Below are positions 1 to 12,440 of a stretch of DNA of 64,000 nt, in pieces. The notes beneath the pieces are model-generated. The model worked only from the letters and a program-made list of their open reading frames with translations, was not told the origin of the DNA and ran no database searches. How positions within the stretch are numbered: the stretch's first letter is position 1; each line of letters begins with the position of its first letter. Made by a program: the position numbers and the translations under genes. This stretch comes from Dama dama (lineage: Eukaryota > Chordata > Mammalia > Artiodactyla > Cervidae): contig NC_083710.1 in NCBI RefSeq assembly GCF_033118175.1, positions 38,595,501 through 38,659,500 on the forward strand, in the 5' to 3' direction.

Positions 1-1333
1 ATATTTATCCTAACACACACACATGTGCACACACAACCTCAGGCCCAGACATTGCTGCTCAACACACCTGGAACGGTGCGTCTGTGACACAATGCATGTG
101 ATTGAATTGAGGAAGAAAGCTACCAGCAAGAGAACAAGTGGGCCGAAACTGCATGCAGAGTGAGTCCCCTTGCAGGCTTCAGGACAGCTGGGGACGGGGG
201 CAGGGTCCTGGGGTGGCTCCAGCTACACATGAGCTGGACATGCTGCTTGACGCACAAGCTGGCAGAGCCGTCTCCCATCACCCATCAGAGCCATGCCACC
301 CCTCGGAGCCACATCACAAGTTGTTGCTTTGAGTCACTGCACCTTGCTGCACACTCTGCTCCTCCCCCCCACCCCCAAGGATGGCCCTGACATCGCAGCT
401 TGGTGGGCCATTGTCTTTCTGTCTGACCAGAAGCACATCTCACATCTCTGACCTGCGCAAGGCCTCCCCTGCACCTCCTCCACACACCCTGCCGGCTTTG
501 CTCTCAGAGCCTGTCTCTGAGCGACAGTCGGACGGACTCAGCCTGGCAGAGGGGCCGGGTTAGGATTACATGACATATGGCCCTGTTGGAGGCGAGCCAC
601 AGGCCAGCTTCTCCAGGGGCTGGCCCGTGTGCCTGCGCACTGCTCACCTGCGCCCCCGTTACCTCTCATTGCCAGAGGCCTTGGACAAAGGATGACACTT
701 GACTATAAGCAACAGAGGAAGCACTGGGGAAAGAAGTCCTGCCTGCTCTCTGTGGAACCCAGGCTGCTGAGACCCAGCCGGCCAGGGCCAGAGGCTCAGT
801 TCCAAGGAGCCCACATCGACATATGTTCCCTGAGGAAGCGCATGGCCCACGGGCAGGTCTGCACCACCTCCATGGAGAGAGGCCTCCCGCTGGCCTCTGT
901 CCTCCCAGTCACACGTCCTGCCTCTCCTGAACATGGGTTTGCACTAAAGGGACCACAGACAGGAGGACAGGAGTGTCCGTGTGACAGACTGCCTGTGAGA
1001 GACTCTTGCCGGGTAAGGATAGGGCTGAGCAGGGGGGAAAGGATGGGGGCCAGGGGAGGGGGAGGGACCCAGCCTCCCTAAGCTAAAAGACAAGCCCCCC
1101 GACACAGCCTGTGGCTCATGAACCCCTCAAGGCCTCTGGTCCCAGCAGGGACCCTGCTGTCCCTGCAGACACAGAGCATTCTCCAGGCACCTTCAGAGGG
1201 ACTCATCCAGACAGAGACCTTGGCTCAGACCTTGGGTCTGTTGTTCTTTAACCCGTCCTTTGCTTTCAATCCTTTTTTTCTTTTTATGTGCTACTTTTAA
1301 CTTCACCTTTACTTTTATTAACATTCGTTTCAT

Positions 1334-1388
1334 CTTTTCCTCCTTTTTTTTTTCTTTTCCTCCTTTTTTTTTTCTTTTCCTCCTTTTA
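1334..1388. repeat. Pyrimidine-rich tandem repeat, 20-bp unit
   Basis: About 2.7 copies of a 20-base unit made of cttttcctcc followed by T10, with near-perfect copies. Confidence 0.85.
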
Positions 1389-1439
1389 TTCAGCAGGGAC
1401 GAGAAGTGACTGTTTATAAAACCCACACCGCAGGACTGT

Positions 1440-1640
1440 GCCTCCAAGATGTCTTAGGTCTGGGGTCGGCAGACGGTCTCTGCCAAGGGCTGGAGAGCAA
1501 GTGCACTTGAATTCAGCAGGCCGCACGGTCTCTGTCATAGCCACGTGCCGAAAGCAGCCATGGACAATATACACACACAAAGGAGTGTGTCTATCCCCCA
1601 ATAAAACTTTATTTACAAAAACAGGCAGCAAGAAGATCTA
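1440..1640 (+). mobile_element. Old hAT-type DNA transposon fossil (non-autonomous)
   Basis: Contains ggggtcggcaga near its left end and ccaataaaactttatttac at 1599-1617 followed by aaaaacaggcagc, the signature of a common mammalian DNA-transposon remnant. Diverged and incomplete. The family name is not certain from memory. Confidence 0.5.
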
Positions 1641-2256
1641 ACCTGAGGCCTCAAATCCAGAGCTGATCCAGATAAAGGAACCCGAGGGAAGGGTCCAGGA
1701 AGGGAGCTGCCCTCTTCAGCCTTTCATCCAGGCACACATTCCTCGTCCAGCCTCCCAAGACATGTGGGACTGCCTGGCTCCCATCTGGGTCTCTCAACAA
1801 CCATAGTTCTGCATGTTCAACAACCTCCCAGAGCCCTGCTTGTCAGACCACAGACAGGACCTTCCCACGCTTGTCTGTTACCAGCACCACCCTCACATGC
1901 CCTGGCTTTCATCTCCCAATGCCAGACCATGGGTCTTATCTGGACAAAGTGATAAATATGAGGACACAGCAAAAAAAAAAAAAAAATTACTGGTGGTGTC
2001 ACAAAAGACGTCACCAAGCTGACATACGAGCTGGTCTTTATCACACAAAGAAGGAAGAAAAGCAGGTTCCAGGTAGAGGAGAGAAACTGCTAAACAGAAC
2101 ACTGGCATGAGGTTTTCACCTTAGAAAGACAAACACTTTCAATAGGGAAGGATGGAAGAGGGCAGGACCAGAGGCAGAGATGCAAGAATGGGCTAAGAGG
2201 CCAGGCAGACGGGGATGAGCCCCCAGGAACATGGGGTAGTGGCTGGCATCATGGGC

Positions 2257-2284
2257 TGTGTGTGTGTCCCCCGACACACACACA
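2257..2284. repeat. TG/CA perfect hairpin
   Basis: A 12-bp perfect inverted repeat (tgtgtgtgtgtc at 2257-2268, gacacacacaca at 2273-2284) around a cccc loop: a TG microsatellite facing a CA microsatellite. Confidence 0.85.
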
Positions 2285-2289
2285 AACTC

Positions 2290-2605
2290 GTGTGCTGGAA
2301 TCACCATCCCCAGAGTGGTAGTGTCAGGAGTTGGGTCCTGGGAGGTGATTAGGTCATGAGGGTGGGGCCCTCGTGATGGGGTTGGTGCCCTTAGAAGAAG
2401 AGACAGCAGAAAGCTTGTCCCCCTTTGCTCTCTCTGCCACGTGAGGACATGGTGAGAACCAGAGGTCAGAGGTCAATCGGCTCCTAGACTCCCATCTGCT
2501 GGCACCTTGACCCTGGACTCCCAGTCTTCAAAACTGTGAGAAATAAATGCTTATTGTTTAGGCCATCCATTCTCTGGTATTTTGTTCATGGAAGCCTAAG
2601 ATAAG
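2290..2605 (+). mobile_element. MLT1/MaLR-type LTR fragment
   Basis: Begins with a ggtgattaggtcatgaggg block and runs through gaagaagagacagcag and ctgtgagaaataaatgc to ggtattttgttcatggaagcc, the order seen in the 3' half of ERVL-MaLR LTRs of MLT1 type, including its polyadenylation signal aataaa. Solo, diverged; no internal sequence. Confidence 0.7.
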
Positions 2606-2699
2606 GCAGCTGAGAAATCATCTCAAACGTGAACAGTTTCTACTATGATATTCAAAGAATTGAGTAAGCAGAGGAGTGGGCAGGTAGAGGAGGTAATCT

Positions 2700-2818
2700 T
2701 GGGTTAAGACTAGGTTAGCTGCAGGGTTAGGTAGCATTCAGGTTAGGATGAAATTTAGTTAAGACTAGGTTGGCTGTGGAGATAGATAGCATTCAGGTTA
2801 GGGTTAAGGTTAGGGTTT
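2700..2818. repeat. Imperfect tandem duplication rich in ggtta
   Basis: Two copies of a unit of about 57 bp, each with ttaagactaggtt...gctg...gatagcattcaggttagg-like order (2703 and 2760), ending in a telomere-like stretch ggttagggttaaggttaggg (2797-2816). Confidence 0.8.
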
Positions 2819-2829
2819 GGCCTAGAATT

Positions 2830-4844
2830 AAGGCCCCCACTGGTTTTCTTCCCATTTGAACACATGACTCAAGAGATTTTTGTGACCCATTGTAATGCAC
2901 AGAATCTCAAATGGACTATTTTTCACATCTATTTTTAACACATTCATTTTTCACAACTCTAATCAAGGGCTATTTTACAAAGGTTCATGAAGTCTTCACT
3001 TAATCAGCAGTATATTTATTTCATAGCAGTACATTAAATAATGGTGGATTTTCTAATCAGCAGCATCTCACATTTTTTTGTAATATGCTGAATGTGTTCA
3101 ACACACAATGGAAAATCAAACAGTTCTTGTTAGTTCAGAGGAAGCACAAGCATCGTGGGGTGCTGTCTGTTAGTCCTGTCTCCAAGTCTTATTTCCTAAG
3201 GAAGCTTTCAGACTCAGAAGCTTTTTCTTGAATAAACGTTAATCACACTCTCTTATGCATGCTGGCTTGAGGGACCACAGAGCAACAGGTCAAGAGCTGG
3301 GTGTGTTCCTGCAGCAACATGTAAGAAGACAGAAAAATTAAAGAATAAGAATCGAGGTGGCCTTGGCAGACACTGAGAGGGGAGTTCTCAAAAAGTCTTA
3401 AAACAGAAAATACAGGGGAGAAAATATGAGAGCAAGAGGTATGGAAGTTTGGTTCAGGAATCTAGCAAGCAGGTGGACTCAGTAAACAAAATAGCTATTT
3501 TTAAAACATCTTGTGACTCATTACCAACCTACTCTATGATTTGAGTTCATTTAGGTCTTTTGCTGTTGTTCAAACCAGACTGTGTGAGTTACCTTATAAA
3601 CAGAGGGTCATGTGAGCATGCTAATTGCCTGAGTCTGCAAAGGGGCCAGAAATCCTAAAAGGTGCCTCAGCCAAAAACTAGGATCTCCCTGGTAAGGAAT
3701 TTCTGTCTTCCTGTCTCTGGTTGTACTCCCAGAAGAGGGTTAACATCTGATGACGGGAACCCCCGACTCAGGGCTTCAGTGTCCAGCCACACTGGTGCTT
3801 CTTCAACACTGTTTTCTAACATCCTGAGTGGCTCCCTAGGGCCTCAGACCTGCTATCCAAATGTTGCTGCTTGATTCATAAGGCCCCTGAGAGGGAAGAT
3901 GTGGCTGGTCCTCTCCTGTGTCCTCAGCCACCAAGAGCTCACTCCAGCCCTCCCTCTGTATCTCTTTTAAATATCCTTCCCTCTGGGTTCCATACATCCT
4001 CAGAGGCTGCCATCACCAGGCCAGGCCAGTGAAGGTGACAGTGATGGCCACACCAGAGCTCCTGTGACAGATGCCTGTGTGAACCAGTCCTGTGACACAG
4101 CCCTCCTGGGGGTCCTGCTGCCTAGATGACTGGCTCTGCATCTATAGGACTAAGAAATTCTGGCTGAAGCTGACCAGGTTGAGGATCGACTCCTAACTGA
4201 TGTCCACAGTCCTAGGCTGGCCAGTGGCCAATGAGTTTGCTGGGCAGGTACAAAGGTTCAGCTTAAAGAAGGATGATGAGGACTAGGCAGGGCATGAGAG
4301 CCTGCTCTTGGAAATCTGGACAGAAGAGAGAGAGAGAGTACTCTAGGAGCAAATGGTCATGTTTCCTTAACAGCAGAGCCTCAGAGAAGGAACCAGAAGT
4401 TCTATAGCTGCCAGGCCACGAGGCCACCCTGTTACCAGAGCAGACTCGGGTCCAGTGCAGCCTCCCGAGCCCAGTTTCTGTGAGTCCAGGTCTAAGTCAG
4501 TTTCTGTCTTCCTTTAGAGCCCTGTGAGCAGAGCATTTCCTGGCTTCTTGTGGAGTCTGAATGGCTAAGAGTCTTATTTCCCACATGCATCCATCCAGTC
4601 CTGAGGGCAAGCTGAATTCCCTTAAAATTAATTCATAAAACAAAGAACAGTACACATGCAGTGACCTTCACTAGCCCTGCTCCCTGAGCATCTGCAGCAT
4701 TTCCAGCCTGAACTATGCCATTTGGCACTTACTACAGACAGTCCCCCAAGGTCACTCATTTTGCTTTGGTTTTGCCTCACAGCAGTTCATATACTTCCTC
4801 AGGGCAGGGCTCATGCCTCATGTGTCTTTTTTTATCTCTCAAGT
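2830..4844. other. Intergenic, no gene recognised
   Basis: Mostly AT-rich unique-looking DNA; only a short GA run (4327-4339) stands out. The intergenic stretches 1-1330 and 1645-2250 are likewise empty apart from short CA runs at the start of the window. Confidence 0.6.
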
Positions 4845-5025
4845 CCTATATGGCCTTGACTAAGGTATTGACACTTAACCTCTCCAAGCATCAGTATTCT
4901 TGTTTTCAAAACTGGAATAACAGTAGCAACTACTTGAAAGGGTAATTTTGAAGAATAAATGAGATCATGTCTGCAAAGGGCTTGGCTTAGTGCCTGGCAC
5001 ACCACGTGTGCTCAGTAAGCACTGG
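4845..5025 (+). mobile_element. MIR SINE
   Basis: The order ttgacacttaacctctccaagc, cttgttttcaaaactggaataa, aaatgagatcatgtctgcaaag, cttagtgcctggcacacc and gctcagtaagcactgg matches the core and 3' part of the MIR consensus. Confidence 0.8.
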
Positions 5026-5770
5026 TGGAGGCAGTGATGGCAGTGCTGGTGATGCTGGTGGTGATGGTGGTGGTGGTGACGATGGTGGTGATGACGATGA
5101 TGGTGATGACGGTGAAAATAGTGATGGTGATACTGATGACAGTGGTGATGCTGGTGGTGGTGATGATGGTGAAAATGCTTATGGTGATACTGACGGTGGT
5201 GGTGGTGATGATGGTGGTGGTGGTGATGCTGATGATGGTGGTGATGATGACGGTAATAGTGATGCTGATGGTGATGATGGTGAAAATAGTAATGGTGGTA
5301 GTGATGGTGATGCTAATGCTGATGGTGGTGGTGGTGATGGTGGTGGTGATGGTGAAAATACTGATGGTAATGGTGATGATGGTGGTGATGGTGATGATGG
5401 TGATGATAGTGTTGATGTTGATGGTGGTGATGATGATGATGGTAAGAGTGATGCTGATGGTGACGATGGTGAAAATAGTGATGGTGGTAGTGATGGTGGT
5501 GGTGGTGACGGTGAAAATACTGATGGTGATACTGATGGTGGTGATGGTGGTGGTGGTGATGATGATGGTGGTGATGGTGAAACTACTAATGGTGGTGGCG
5601 GTGATGGTGGTGGTAGTGATGGTGGCGGTTGTGGTGGTGATGATGATGGGATGATGATGCTGATGCTGATGGTGGTGACAATGGTGGTGGTGATGGTGAA
5701 AACAGTGATGATGATAGTGGTAATGGTGATGACAATGGTGGCGGTGGCGGTAATGGTCATGCTGGTGGCG
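5022..5770 (+). repeat. GAT/GGT trinucleotide satellite with gaaaat-marked higher-order units
   Basis: About 750 bp built of gat, ggt and gac triplets. A marker gatggtgaaaat recurs at about 5111, 5168, 5278, 5350, 5467, 5510, 5576 (variant) and 5694, which suggests amplified longer units rather than simple slippage. Because the period is three, all frames on both strands are nearly stop-free: Gly/Asp-rich in one plus frame (262 codons), Val/Met in another, Ser/Pro on the minus strand. No exon structure or family supports a gene. Confidence 0.9.
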
Positions 5771-5944
5771 GGGTGGATACTACACATCATATAGTTCTGA
5801 ACGTACAGCAGAAACTTAGAAGTATTCACCATCATGTGGGTCACCTGGCAATCCACACATGCTCATGGGCTTTCACAGGAAATAAGAGGTAGAGACAAGC
5901 AGAAGTGAAGGCCAACACGTATGGAGCAGATGCCAGGACACCAA

Positions 5945-6110
5945 ACCAAGCCTACCAAGCAGGACTATGACCATATTCACCCCTTGCAACACATGGGCAG
6001 AAATCCTAAAGATGAGGAAAGAAAATAGGTTCTAATAAATTAAATGACTTGGCCTATTTTATAAAACTAAGTAATGACACTGCCTGGGCCTCAGATCTGC
6101 ATAAGCCCAA
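5945..6110 (-). mobile_element. MIR-like SINE, antisense
   Basis: Diverged match to reversed MIR (ccatattcaccccttgcaac, gatgaggaaagaaaata, cctgggcctcagatctgc). Confidence 0.5.
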
Positions 6111-8036
6111 TGGTCAGGCCTTTGCCATGTACACCAGGCTGTCCTGCAAGTGAGCTTTTGAGGACTGACGGGCGGAGGGAGAGGCAGCCAGTGAGCTCTT
6201 CCACCATAGCCACGGCTCCAGAGCAGGGACTCTGCACACGAAACACATCAAAATCCACAGTTCATTGACTCATGATCAGGGTTTACATATGCATCAGGAG
6301 AAATAAAGTCCAGTTACTCCATTTCAACTTTGACCTGAAAAGGAGGAGGAAACAGAAGCAAAGTGTTGAGCAGCGGTGGCACTACTGAGGTTGGCGACAG
6401 GCCGTTAAGACACTGCTGGTCGAGTTCCTTTAGAGACGGCCTCAGAGGGTGGCTGGTTCTCTTCTTCAGATGACGGTTCTGAAATGTCTGGCTGGGCTTT
6501 GTGTCCTGACTCTGCTCTCCAGGTGATGGAGAGGAGAGGGGAGACATGACGATGCTTTCTGAGTGTCCACTGCAGCCAGGAACTTAACTTCCACTCCCCT
6601 GCTTACAGATTTCAGTGGTCCTCTCTCCTCCACACTCCGTGAGGACGAGGAACAGGCTGGAGCAGGGCCACCTCAGTGCATAACTTGGGGAGTGGACATG
6701 AGTCCAGCCCTGGCCCCGGTACCCAGCATCACCCAGCCTGCCCTGAGTCCCCTCATGAGACATACTGGTTCGAGAGAGCAAAGGCTTTGCGGTCCCGCAG
6801 CTCCAACTCAAACCAGCTGGCTCACCTGGAGCTGGGTGGCTTCCTGCTACTTCCCCAGCATCTCTGGGCCTGTTCCTCAGCCTCCAGGCCAACATGCTAC
6901 AAGCCTCAAATATAAGACACACAAGGCCTGCAGCAGTCCCAGCCTGCACACCGTCACTCTCCCCGGGGCAGGCATGGTCACCGCCACTCACCGTGCTATG
7001 ACACCTGCTCTCGGGGGCTCTGCCCCCTCTTCCCTCCTCTGCCTGCCAGTGCTGAGGCCTGACGGAAAGCGCCAAGTTAGTGAGAGCATCGTGGGCTCAG
7101 CCAGCCCCGCCAAGGCAGAGTGACGGTGAAGAGAAAATGAGATATGGGTTAGTAAAGCTGATACAGCAGCTAAAGGGCTAATGCAGGTTTGGGCTTTGTT
7201 CCCAGTGGTTTCATCAGCAGAGAACAGAGGTGAGAGTCCCTCGTTAATAGCCTTCTCCAAACCCCACCTGGAAAATTACATGAAATTCCGGGCACTTCAA
7301 TACCATAAAGATGCAGGAAAGCTGAAGGGAGTACCGAGCCCAGTAATAAAAGCAATGGGGTGGTAGGGAGCCGTGATTTACTGGGAAAGATTAAAATAAC
7401 TAACTATGTACAGCACATCTGGGTGGTGACTGCTGAGGAGGCAGGGAATCGTAGCAGCCTATAAATAATGAAGGCATGTAAACAGCGCGGCAGACGCTTC
7501 GGCCGGTACCAGGAGGCTCAGCAGAAGGAGGGTAGCCCGCCGGAGAGGACAATTTATGAAGGGCGTTCGGAGAGCTGTGTGGGCTTCTTTTGAAGACACA
7601 GAGAGAGAGAGAAATTAAAGACACTGAGGAGTACTGTTCCAACCCAGCAGGAGGAAATCCTGCTTTCCCAATCTACTGGTTTCCGGTCCACCCTGCATGA
7701 CTCCTAACCCAACTGCTAGAGCCCGTGGCTGTCACCTCCTGTCCCCAACAGACCGCAAGCTCGGCAGAGTGGAAACACACCAGGTTTGCTCACCAGTAAA
7801 TCCCCAGCACCTGAGGCAATGCCCACCTCGTGGTCCTCATCCCATAAATATCAGCCAAGTGAAAGACAGAGCAGATGACCGGGCTGCAAAGAAGTAAATA
7901 AAGCATTTATTACCAAAAATGACACGAGGTAGCAGTCATGGTAAAACACCAAAGACCTAAGACCTAGCAGGCTCATTGCTATGGATTGTAAGAATTTTAA
8001 GGTTAGAAGGGCCATTAAACATCCTATATTTCCTAT
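6111..8036. other. Intergenic, no gene recognised
   Basis: Moderate-GC DNA with overlapping chance frames of up to 186 codons on both strands around 6563-7123 and no start, splice or family support. I see no repeat I can name. Confidence 0.55.
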
Positions 8037-8218
8037 AGGATGGATAAACAAGGTCCTACTTCATAGCACAGGGAGCTGTCTTCAATATCCTGTCATAAAC
8101 CATAATGGAAAAGAACATGAAAAAGAACACATATGAATAACTGAGTCACTTTACTGTACAGAGGGAATTAGCACAGCATGATAAATCAACTAAAACACTT
8201 CAATAAAAATTTCTTTTA
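8037..8218 (+). mobile_element. L1 3' end (ruminant type)
   Basis: Shows the usual ruminant L1 3' tail: ggataaacaaggtcctact, tagcacagggagctgtcttc, taaaccataatggaaaagaa, aactgagtcactttactgta, taaatcaactaaaacacttc and aataaaaatttc. Confidence 0.8.
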
Positions 8219-10249
8219 AAAATCTTACATTTCAACAATTCTCAATTTCTTTTCGCAAACCAGCTCCTGTGTGCCCCTGTGCTTGTGCACAGGCTCCAGA
8301 ACGCTAAGTACACCCAGATCCTTCCCTTCACCCTGAAAGCGCCTCTCAGAGTGCAGCCACGTGAGAAGGACAGTCTCCCACGGAAAACCTCAAAGCCTCT
8401 CTAATCGACTAAAACAAAAGAGTGAACCAGTGGAAAGGCAGACACTGCAGGTTTAAGTTAAACAACTCAAGACTGAAACCGCACAGGCCACCTGCCGAGC
8501 CTCCTGCTCCTCTGGGCCACCTCCTGGGGTCCCCTCCCACACCCCAGACTCCTCTGCAGCAGCTCGTATGACAAAGCTACAGGCACCGGTTTGCCGAGAT
8601 CCGTGGCGAGCACAGGATTTTCCCTATCAACTTAGCCAATGCTGATGAGCCATAGTTATGAAATTTGGAGTCAAAGTCCAGACAGCCCTGATGCATACAT
8701 TTGTTTCTGAAAAAGTCAACTTCAAAGCCCAAAGTCCATCTATGGAATCCTGATTCCCCATTAACACCCACAATAAAACAGTAAATACATTCCAGGGAGA
8801 AAGCAGTGGGGGGAGTCATTTCTCAACTGAGTCCTCAAAGCAGTTGCTGCCCCCAGGGCCCAGATGCATGGGGGTTGTGGGATGGGGGGTGCTGTGGACA
8901 GAGCCCACCATGACTCAGGAGCCCGGGGGTCACACAACCCACCATGTCAACACAAGGTACTGAGCGCAGGACACCGGAGGAGGAGGCATCTGAGCTGGGT
9001 GGGGTCAGCCCAGGGAGGAGGGACCAGAAACAGCTGAGTTCGCTGTGGGGGGTTGGGGGGGAGGGTGGGGAGGAAGCTAGGAGATCCTGCTAGAATCTGC
9101 TCTGAAGTGGAGCAAGCAGATCAGAGAAACACAATAGATATTCAGAGCATGGGGTCAACACTTTGGGGGACAAAGTTAGAACTTAAGGCCACACAGTCTG
9201 ACCTCCATGGATCTGAAGCTACATAAAGACTTTGTCCACTTTGATCAATTGTTCTGAACAGAAATATTAACACTTTGGAACTTGAGGTGATACATCAGAC
9301 CCCGCTGGGGTGTTCCCTAATGTGGGGTGCATGTGCTGAGTACCCATCCCAAACTCTAGAATGTTCTAGAACACAGCAAGCCAGGGCCGGGGAGTGGCAG
9401 GGCTATACAACTCCCACAGCTCCACAAAGGATGGAGGGAGGGGTCATGAGGGAGGCAGAACAAGATCTGCCTTACAGATGGAGGGGACCCACTGGCAGCA
9501 TGCTGGACGGGCTGGAGAGAAGGAGCTGTCCTGCAGGTAAATCAGTAGGATTTGGTGATATTGAGAAGTAGGGTGGGAGCGGGGAGGGGTGGGGACAAGG
9601 ACTCACAAGTTTTTTCCTGGACGCAGGCGGAGGTGGCACCTTTGAGACAATGCTCACAGGTGGGAGAATGTGGTTTGTGCACCTTTTGAAATTGGGGTGA
9701 TAAAGAGCTACAGAGTCTTCTGAGCTCAGCTCTTATTATGTTCAGCAGGTATAATAATAAGACAGTTCCATGCACCTCCACCATCACACTTTTCGTACTA
9801 CTGGATTCCTTACACAGATTTTTGGTCTTCTCTGGATAATCTCTGAAATGGTTTCAAAAGTCATTTCTAAAATGCAGATACGGCCCCCAGCAATAAGCCA
9901 CCAAATTCCAAACCAGGGAGGAAGCCTAGTGATATACATAGCCACGAGTAAATAACGAGGTGATTTTGTTCAAACAAGTAGTTTCTGGGGCAGAAAATAA
10001 ACAGCAGAATCACCAAAGATGGCAAAGTCATTTTCTGTGAAACACGTTCTCACTCCATGAACATAGCACAGCTGATGGGCTATTTTCTGGTTTTGTCTTT
10101 AGAATTTGTAACCCACTTAAGTGACCCAGGAGAAAGGTGCTAGAGATGGAAAACTAAGAACCCTGACCTGTTGGGGAGGCAGAGGTGGAAGAGGATGGAA
10201 CAAGACATGGTCACTGGTGTCCCTGCTAGTTCTGAACAGCCCAGAGTAT

Positions 10250-10459
10250 ACGTACATGCATGTGTCCAACTCTTTATGACCCCATGGACTACAGACTGCC
10301 GGGCTCTCCTGCACAAGGGATTTCCTTGGCAAGAATACCAGAGCAGGTTGCCATTTCCTTCTTCAGGGGATCCTCCTGATCCAGGGATCAAACCCATGTC
10401 TCCTGCATCTCCTGCATTAGCAAGCAGGTTCTTTACCACTGAGCCACCTGGGAAGCCCA
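10250..10459 (-). mobile_element. Bov-tA type tRNA-Glu SINE
   Basis: Antisense copy reading tgtgtccaactctttatgac through cattagcaagcaggttcttt to gagccacctgggaagccc; full-length, diverged. Confidence 0.9.
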
Positions 10460-11439
10460 GAGGAGGAACAGTCCAAAGGAGGATGTTCAAGGAACTATCC
10501 CTCCAGCCCCTTGGACATTGGGCTTGTCTACAAGGTCAAAGTTGAGTCTCAGGGTCATGTGGGAAGGGGGAGTGATGTGTAGTGTTTGAGGCCAGCTCTA
10601 GAAATACCGTAAGATCTCTTCTACTCTCATCTATTGCTATAAATTAATCAGGTGGTCAAGCCCTCTGCAAGGGAGGTTGGGAATTGAGTCTCCAGCTGGG
10701 TGGCTGAAAGGAGGGAAGCACGTTGTTGAACATGTTGACCATGAATCTCAGCCTGTGGTCCTCCCCCATCGGGCCCAGCAACATGGCAGTCCCAGCAGTT
10801 ACCCCTCAGAGCTACTGGACCACTACCTGCCAGGTATCCTCTGCATGGAGACACGATAACCAATTCAGAAAACTGAAGAGGGGGTATGTTATCGGGACAC
10901 GTACAGTGAAAACTGGATCACTGGTCTACTAAGGAAGACTGTCCCTCACTCCCAGTGGAAACTGAACCAAATCAACTCACTTCACATCCCTAAGTCCCGT
11001 TTGTTTCCAATTCAAAGAAGAAAAAAAAAGCTACTTCTGGGCCATGGCCCCACCTCCCTGGAACATGGTGAAAGTAGGTGAAGCCATGCTTGACCTCTGC
11101 TTTGCAGTCCGAGACATGCTGGCTAAACGTGGTGTTCCAGCTGCCCAGGCAGAGTCAGGAAGTACACATGGAGTCCAGCATGATTGAAGGAAAATGCTAG
11201 GTGGGAGTTTCCAAAACCTAAAGCTCAAGTGGACCCATCTCTCCAGTGTTGATTCAAGACGGGGGAAAGAAGCTGAGGCCAAGGTCAGAGAGCCCAAGTG
11301 TGATCCCAGGACTGCCGTGAATCAGCTAGTGTGTTTTCTCTGAGACAGCCATGATGGTGTGATTTCAAGGATCCAAATTTGAGGTGTGGAAGGAGAGCCA
11401 CAGCTGCTGTGGGCCTATACGGTTGTCAGGATCTATGCA

Positions 11440-11640
11440 ACACGCTTTACAAACCTCACTTACCCCATCCTGACGACAGCCCCCTCAGAGGCAGGGATGA
11501 AGGGCCACGCAAAAACACACTCAGGAACATGGTGTGTCCCAGGCCACAAAGTTAGAAGAAACCATGGATACGGGATTCAAACCCAGACCACCAGACCACA
11601 AAGCTTACATTTGTAAACACTGTGCTAACTGACTTGGTAG
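11440..11640 (-). mobile_element. MIR SINE, antisense
   Basis: Reversed MIR order: cacgctttacaaacctcac, catcctgacgacagccccc, caggccacaaagttagaag, gattcaaacccagacc, tgtaaacactgtgctaac. Confidence 0.65.
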
Positions 11641-12194
11641 AGAGTGGGTATTTAATAAATGAATAATGACACTCATGCAACTTCCACTATTTAAAAACTT
11701 CAATCAGCCTCATTGACCTTCCATCCCATGAGAAGATGCAAATAAATACTGTTTGTAAGCTGGTATCATATGTGTGAATTAACAGGAGTATAAACGATTA
11801 CTACTTCAACAGGTTCCATCCTTCTATAAACAACACAGTGTGTACGTGTCATGTTGAAGTCCAGTAGAGTATAGGCACAACATGGCCTGATTTCCATCGA
11901 GACAACCATAGCTGGTTTATTTGCTGTCCTCCAAATATAAAGTTCTCATCCTAGTTGTGTAGAAAACAGAAACGAGGCTTTGATTCTCTTCTGCCTTACA
12001 AAAACTTGTTTTCAGACCATTAATCTGCAAACCTGTATACAGTCTTGACGTTCATGTCCTATCTTCAGTATAAAGTCCTACAGTCCTAAGAACGGATGAG
12101 TCAGTCACTGTGTTACATGTTGTGTTATTTCTTCCCTCTAATCTCTAGTGAACTTCACAGCATCGTCTGCATTCTCGTTTGCTTCAAACGCTTA

Positions 12195-12440
12195 GCCCCT
12201 GTCCAGAGAGCAGTAAGTAACTGATCGAATGGTTTTATAAATTGTTCGTACATTTGTCACATGCTCCTTAATATAGTCCCCTGAGTGTGCTCAGAACCAT
12301 CGGGTGTGGCTCCCGATTTAGCCCCATGACAAGTTGTCACGAGATAAAAACAGCTAAACAGGAATTCTGAAACTTAACTCCTTTAGTTCTGAACTAAAAA
12401 TACAGAACGAATCATTACAAAGCAAGCCCAGAAAGGTATT
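12195..12440 (+). repeat. Direct repeat copy A (about 240 bp)
   Basis: Roughly three quarters identical to 17275-17525 in the same orientation; shared blocks include tataaattgttc, cttaatatagtccc, ctcagaacca, gggtgtggctccc, gagataaaaacag and gaaacttaac. Family not recognised. Confidence 0.75.

Larger units (their letters stand above)
8219..12194. other. Intergenic apart from the SINE and MIR listed
   Basis: Outside the elements at 10250-10459 and 11440-11640 no gene or repeat is recognised. A G-rich patch lies at 9036-9075. Confidence 0.55.

Noticed and set aside
5006..5856. Gly/Asp-rich, Val/Met-rich and Ser/Pro-rich frames over the GAT/GGT array
   Set aside because: Triplet repetition keeps all frames open; not a gene.
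6563..7123. 186-codon plus-strand frame facing a 163-codon minus-strand frame
   Set aside because: No homology recognised, no exon borders, and the antiparallel pair points to a compositional effect.
10171..10545. Open frames crossing SINE copies here and at the other SINE positions
   Set aside because: Frames such as those containing NLLANAGDAGD or SRPEHWS-like strings are translated Bov-tA SINE sequence.
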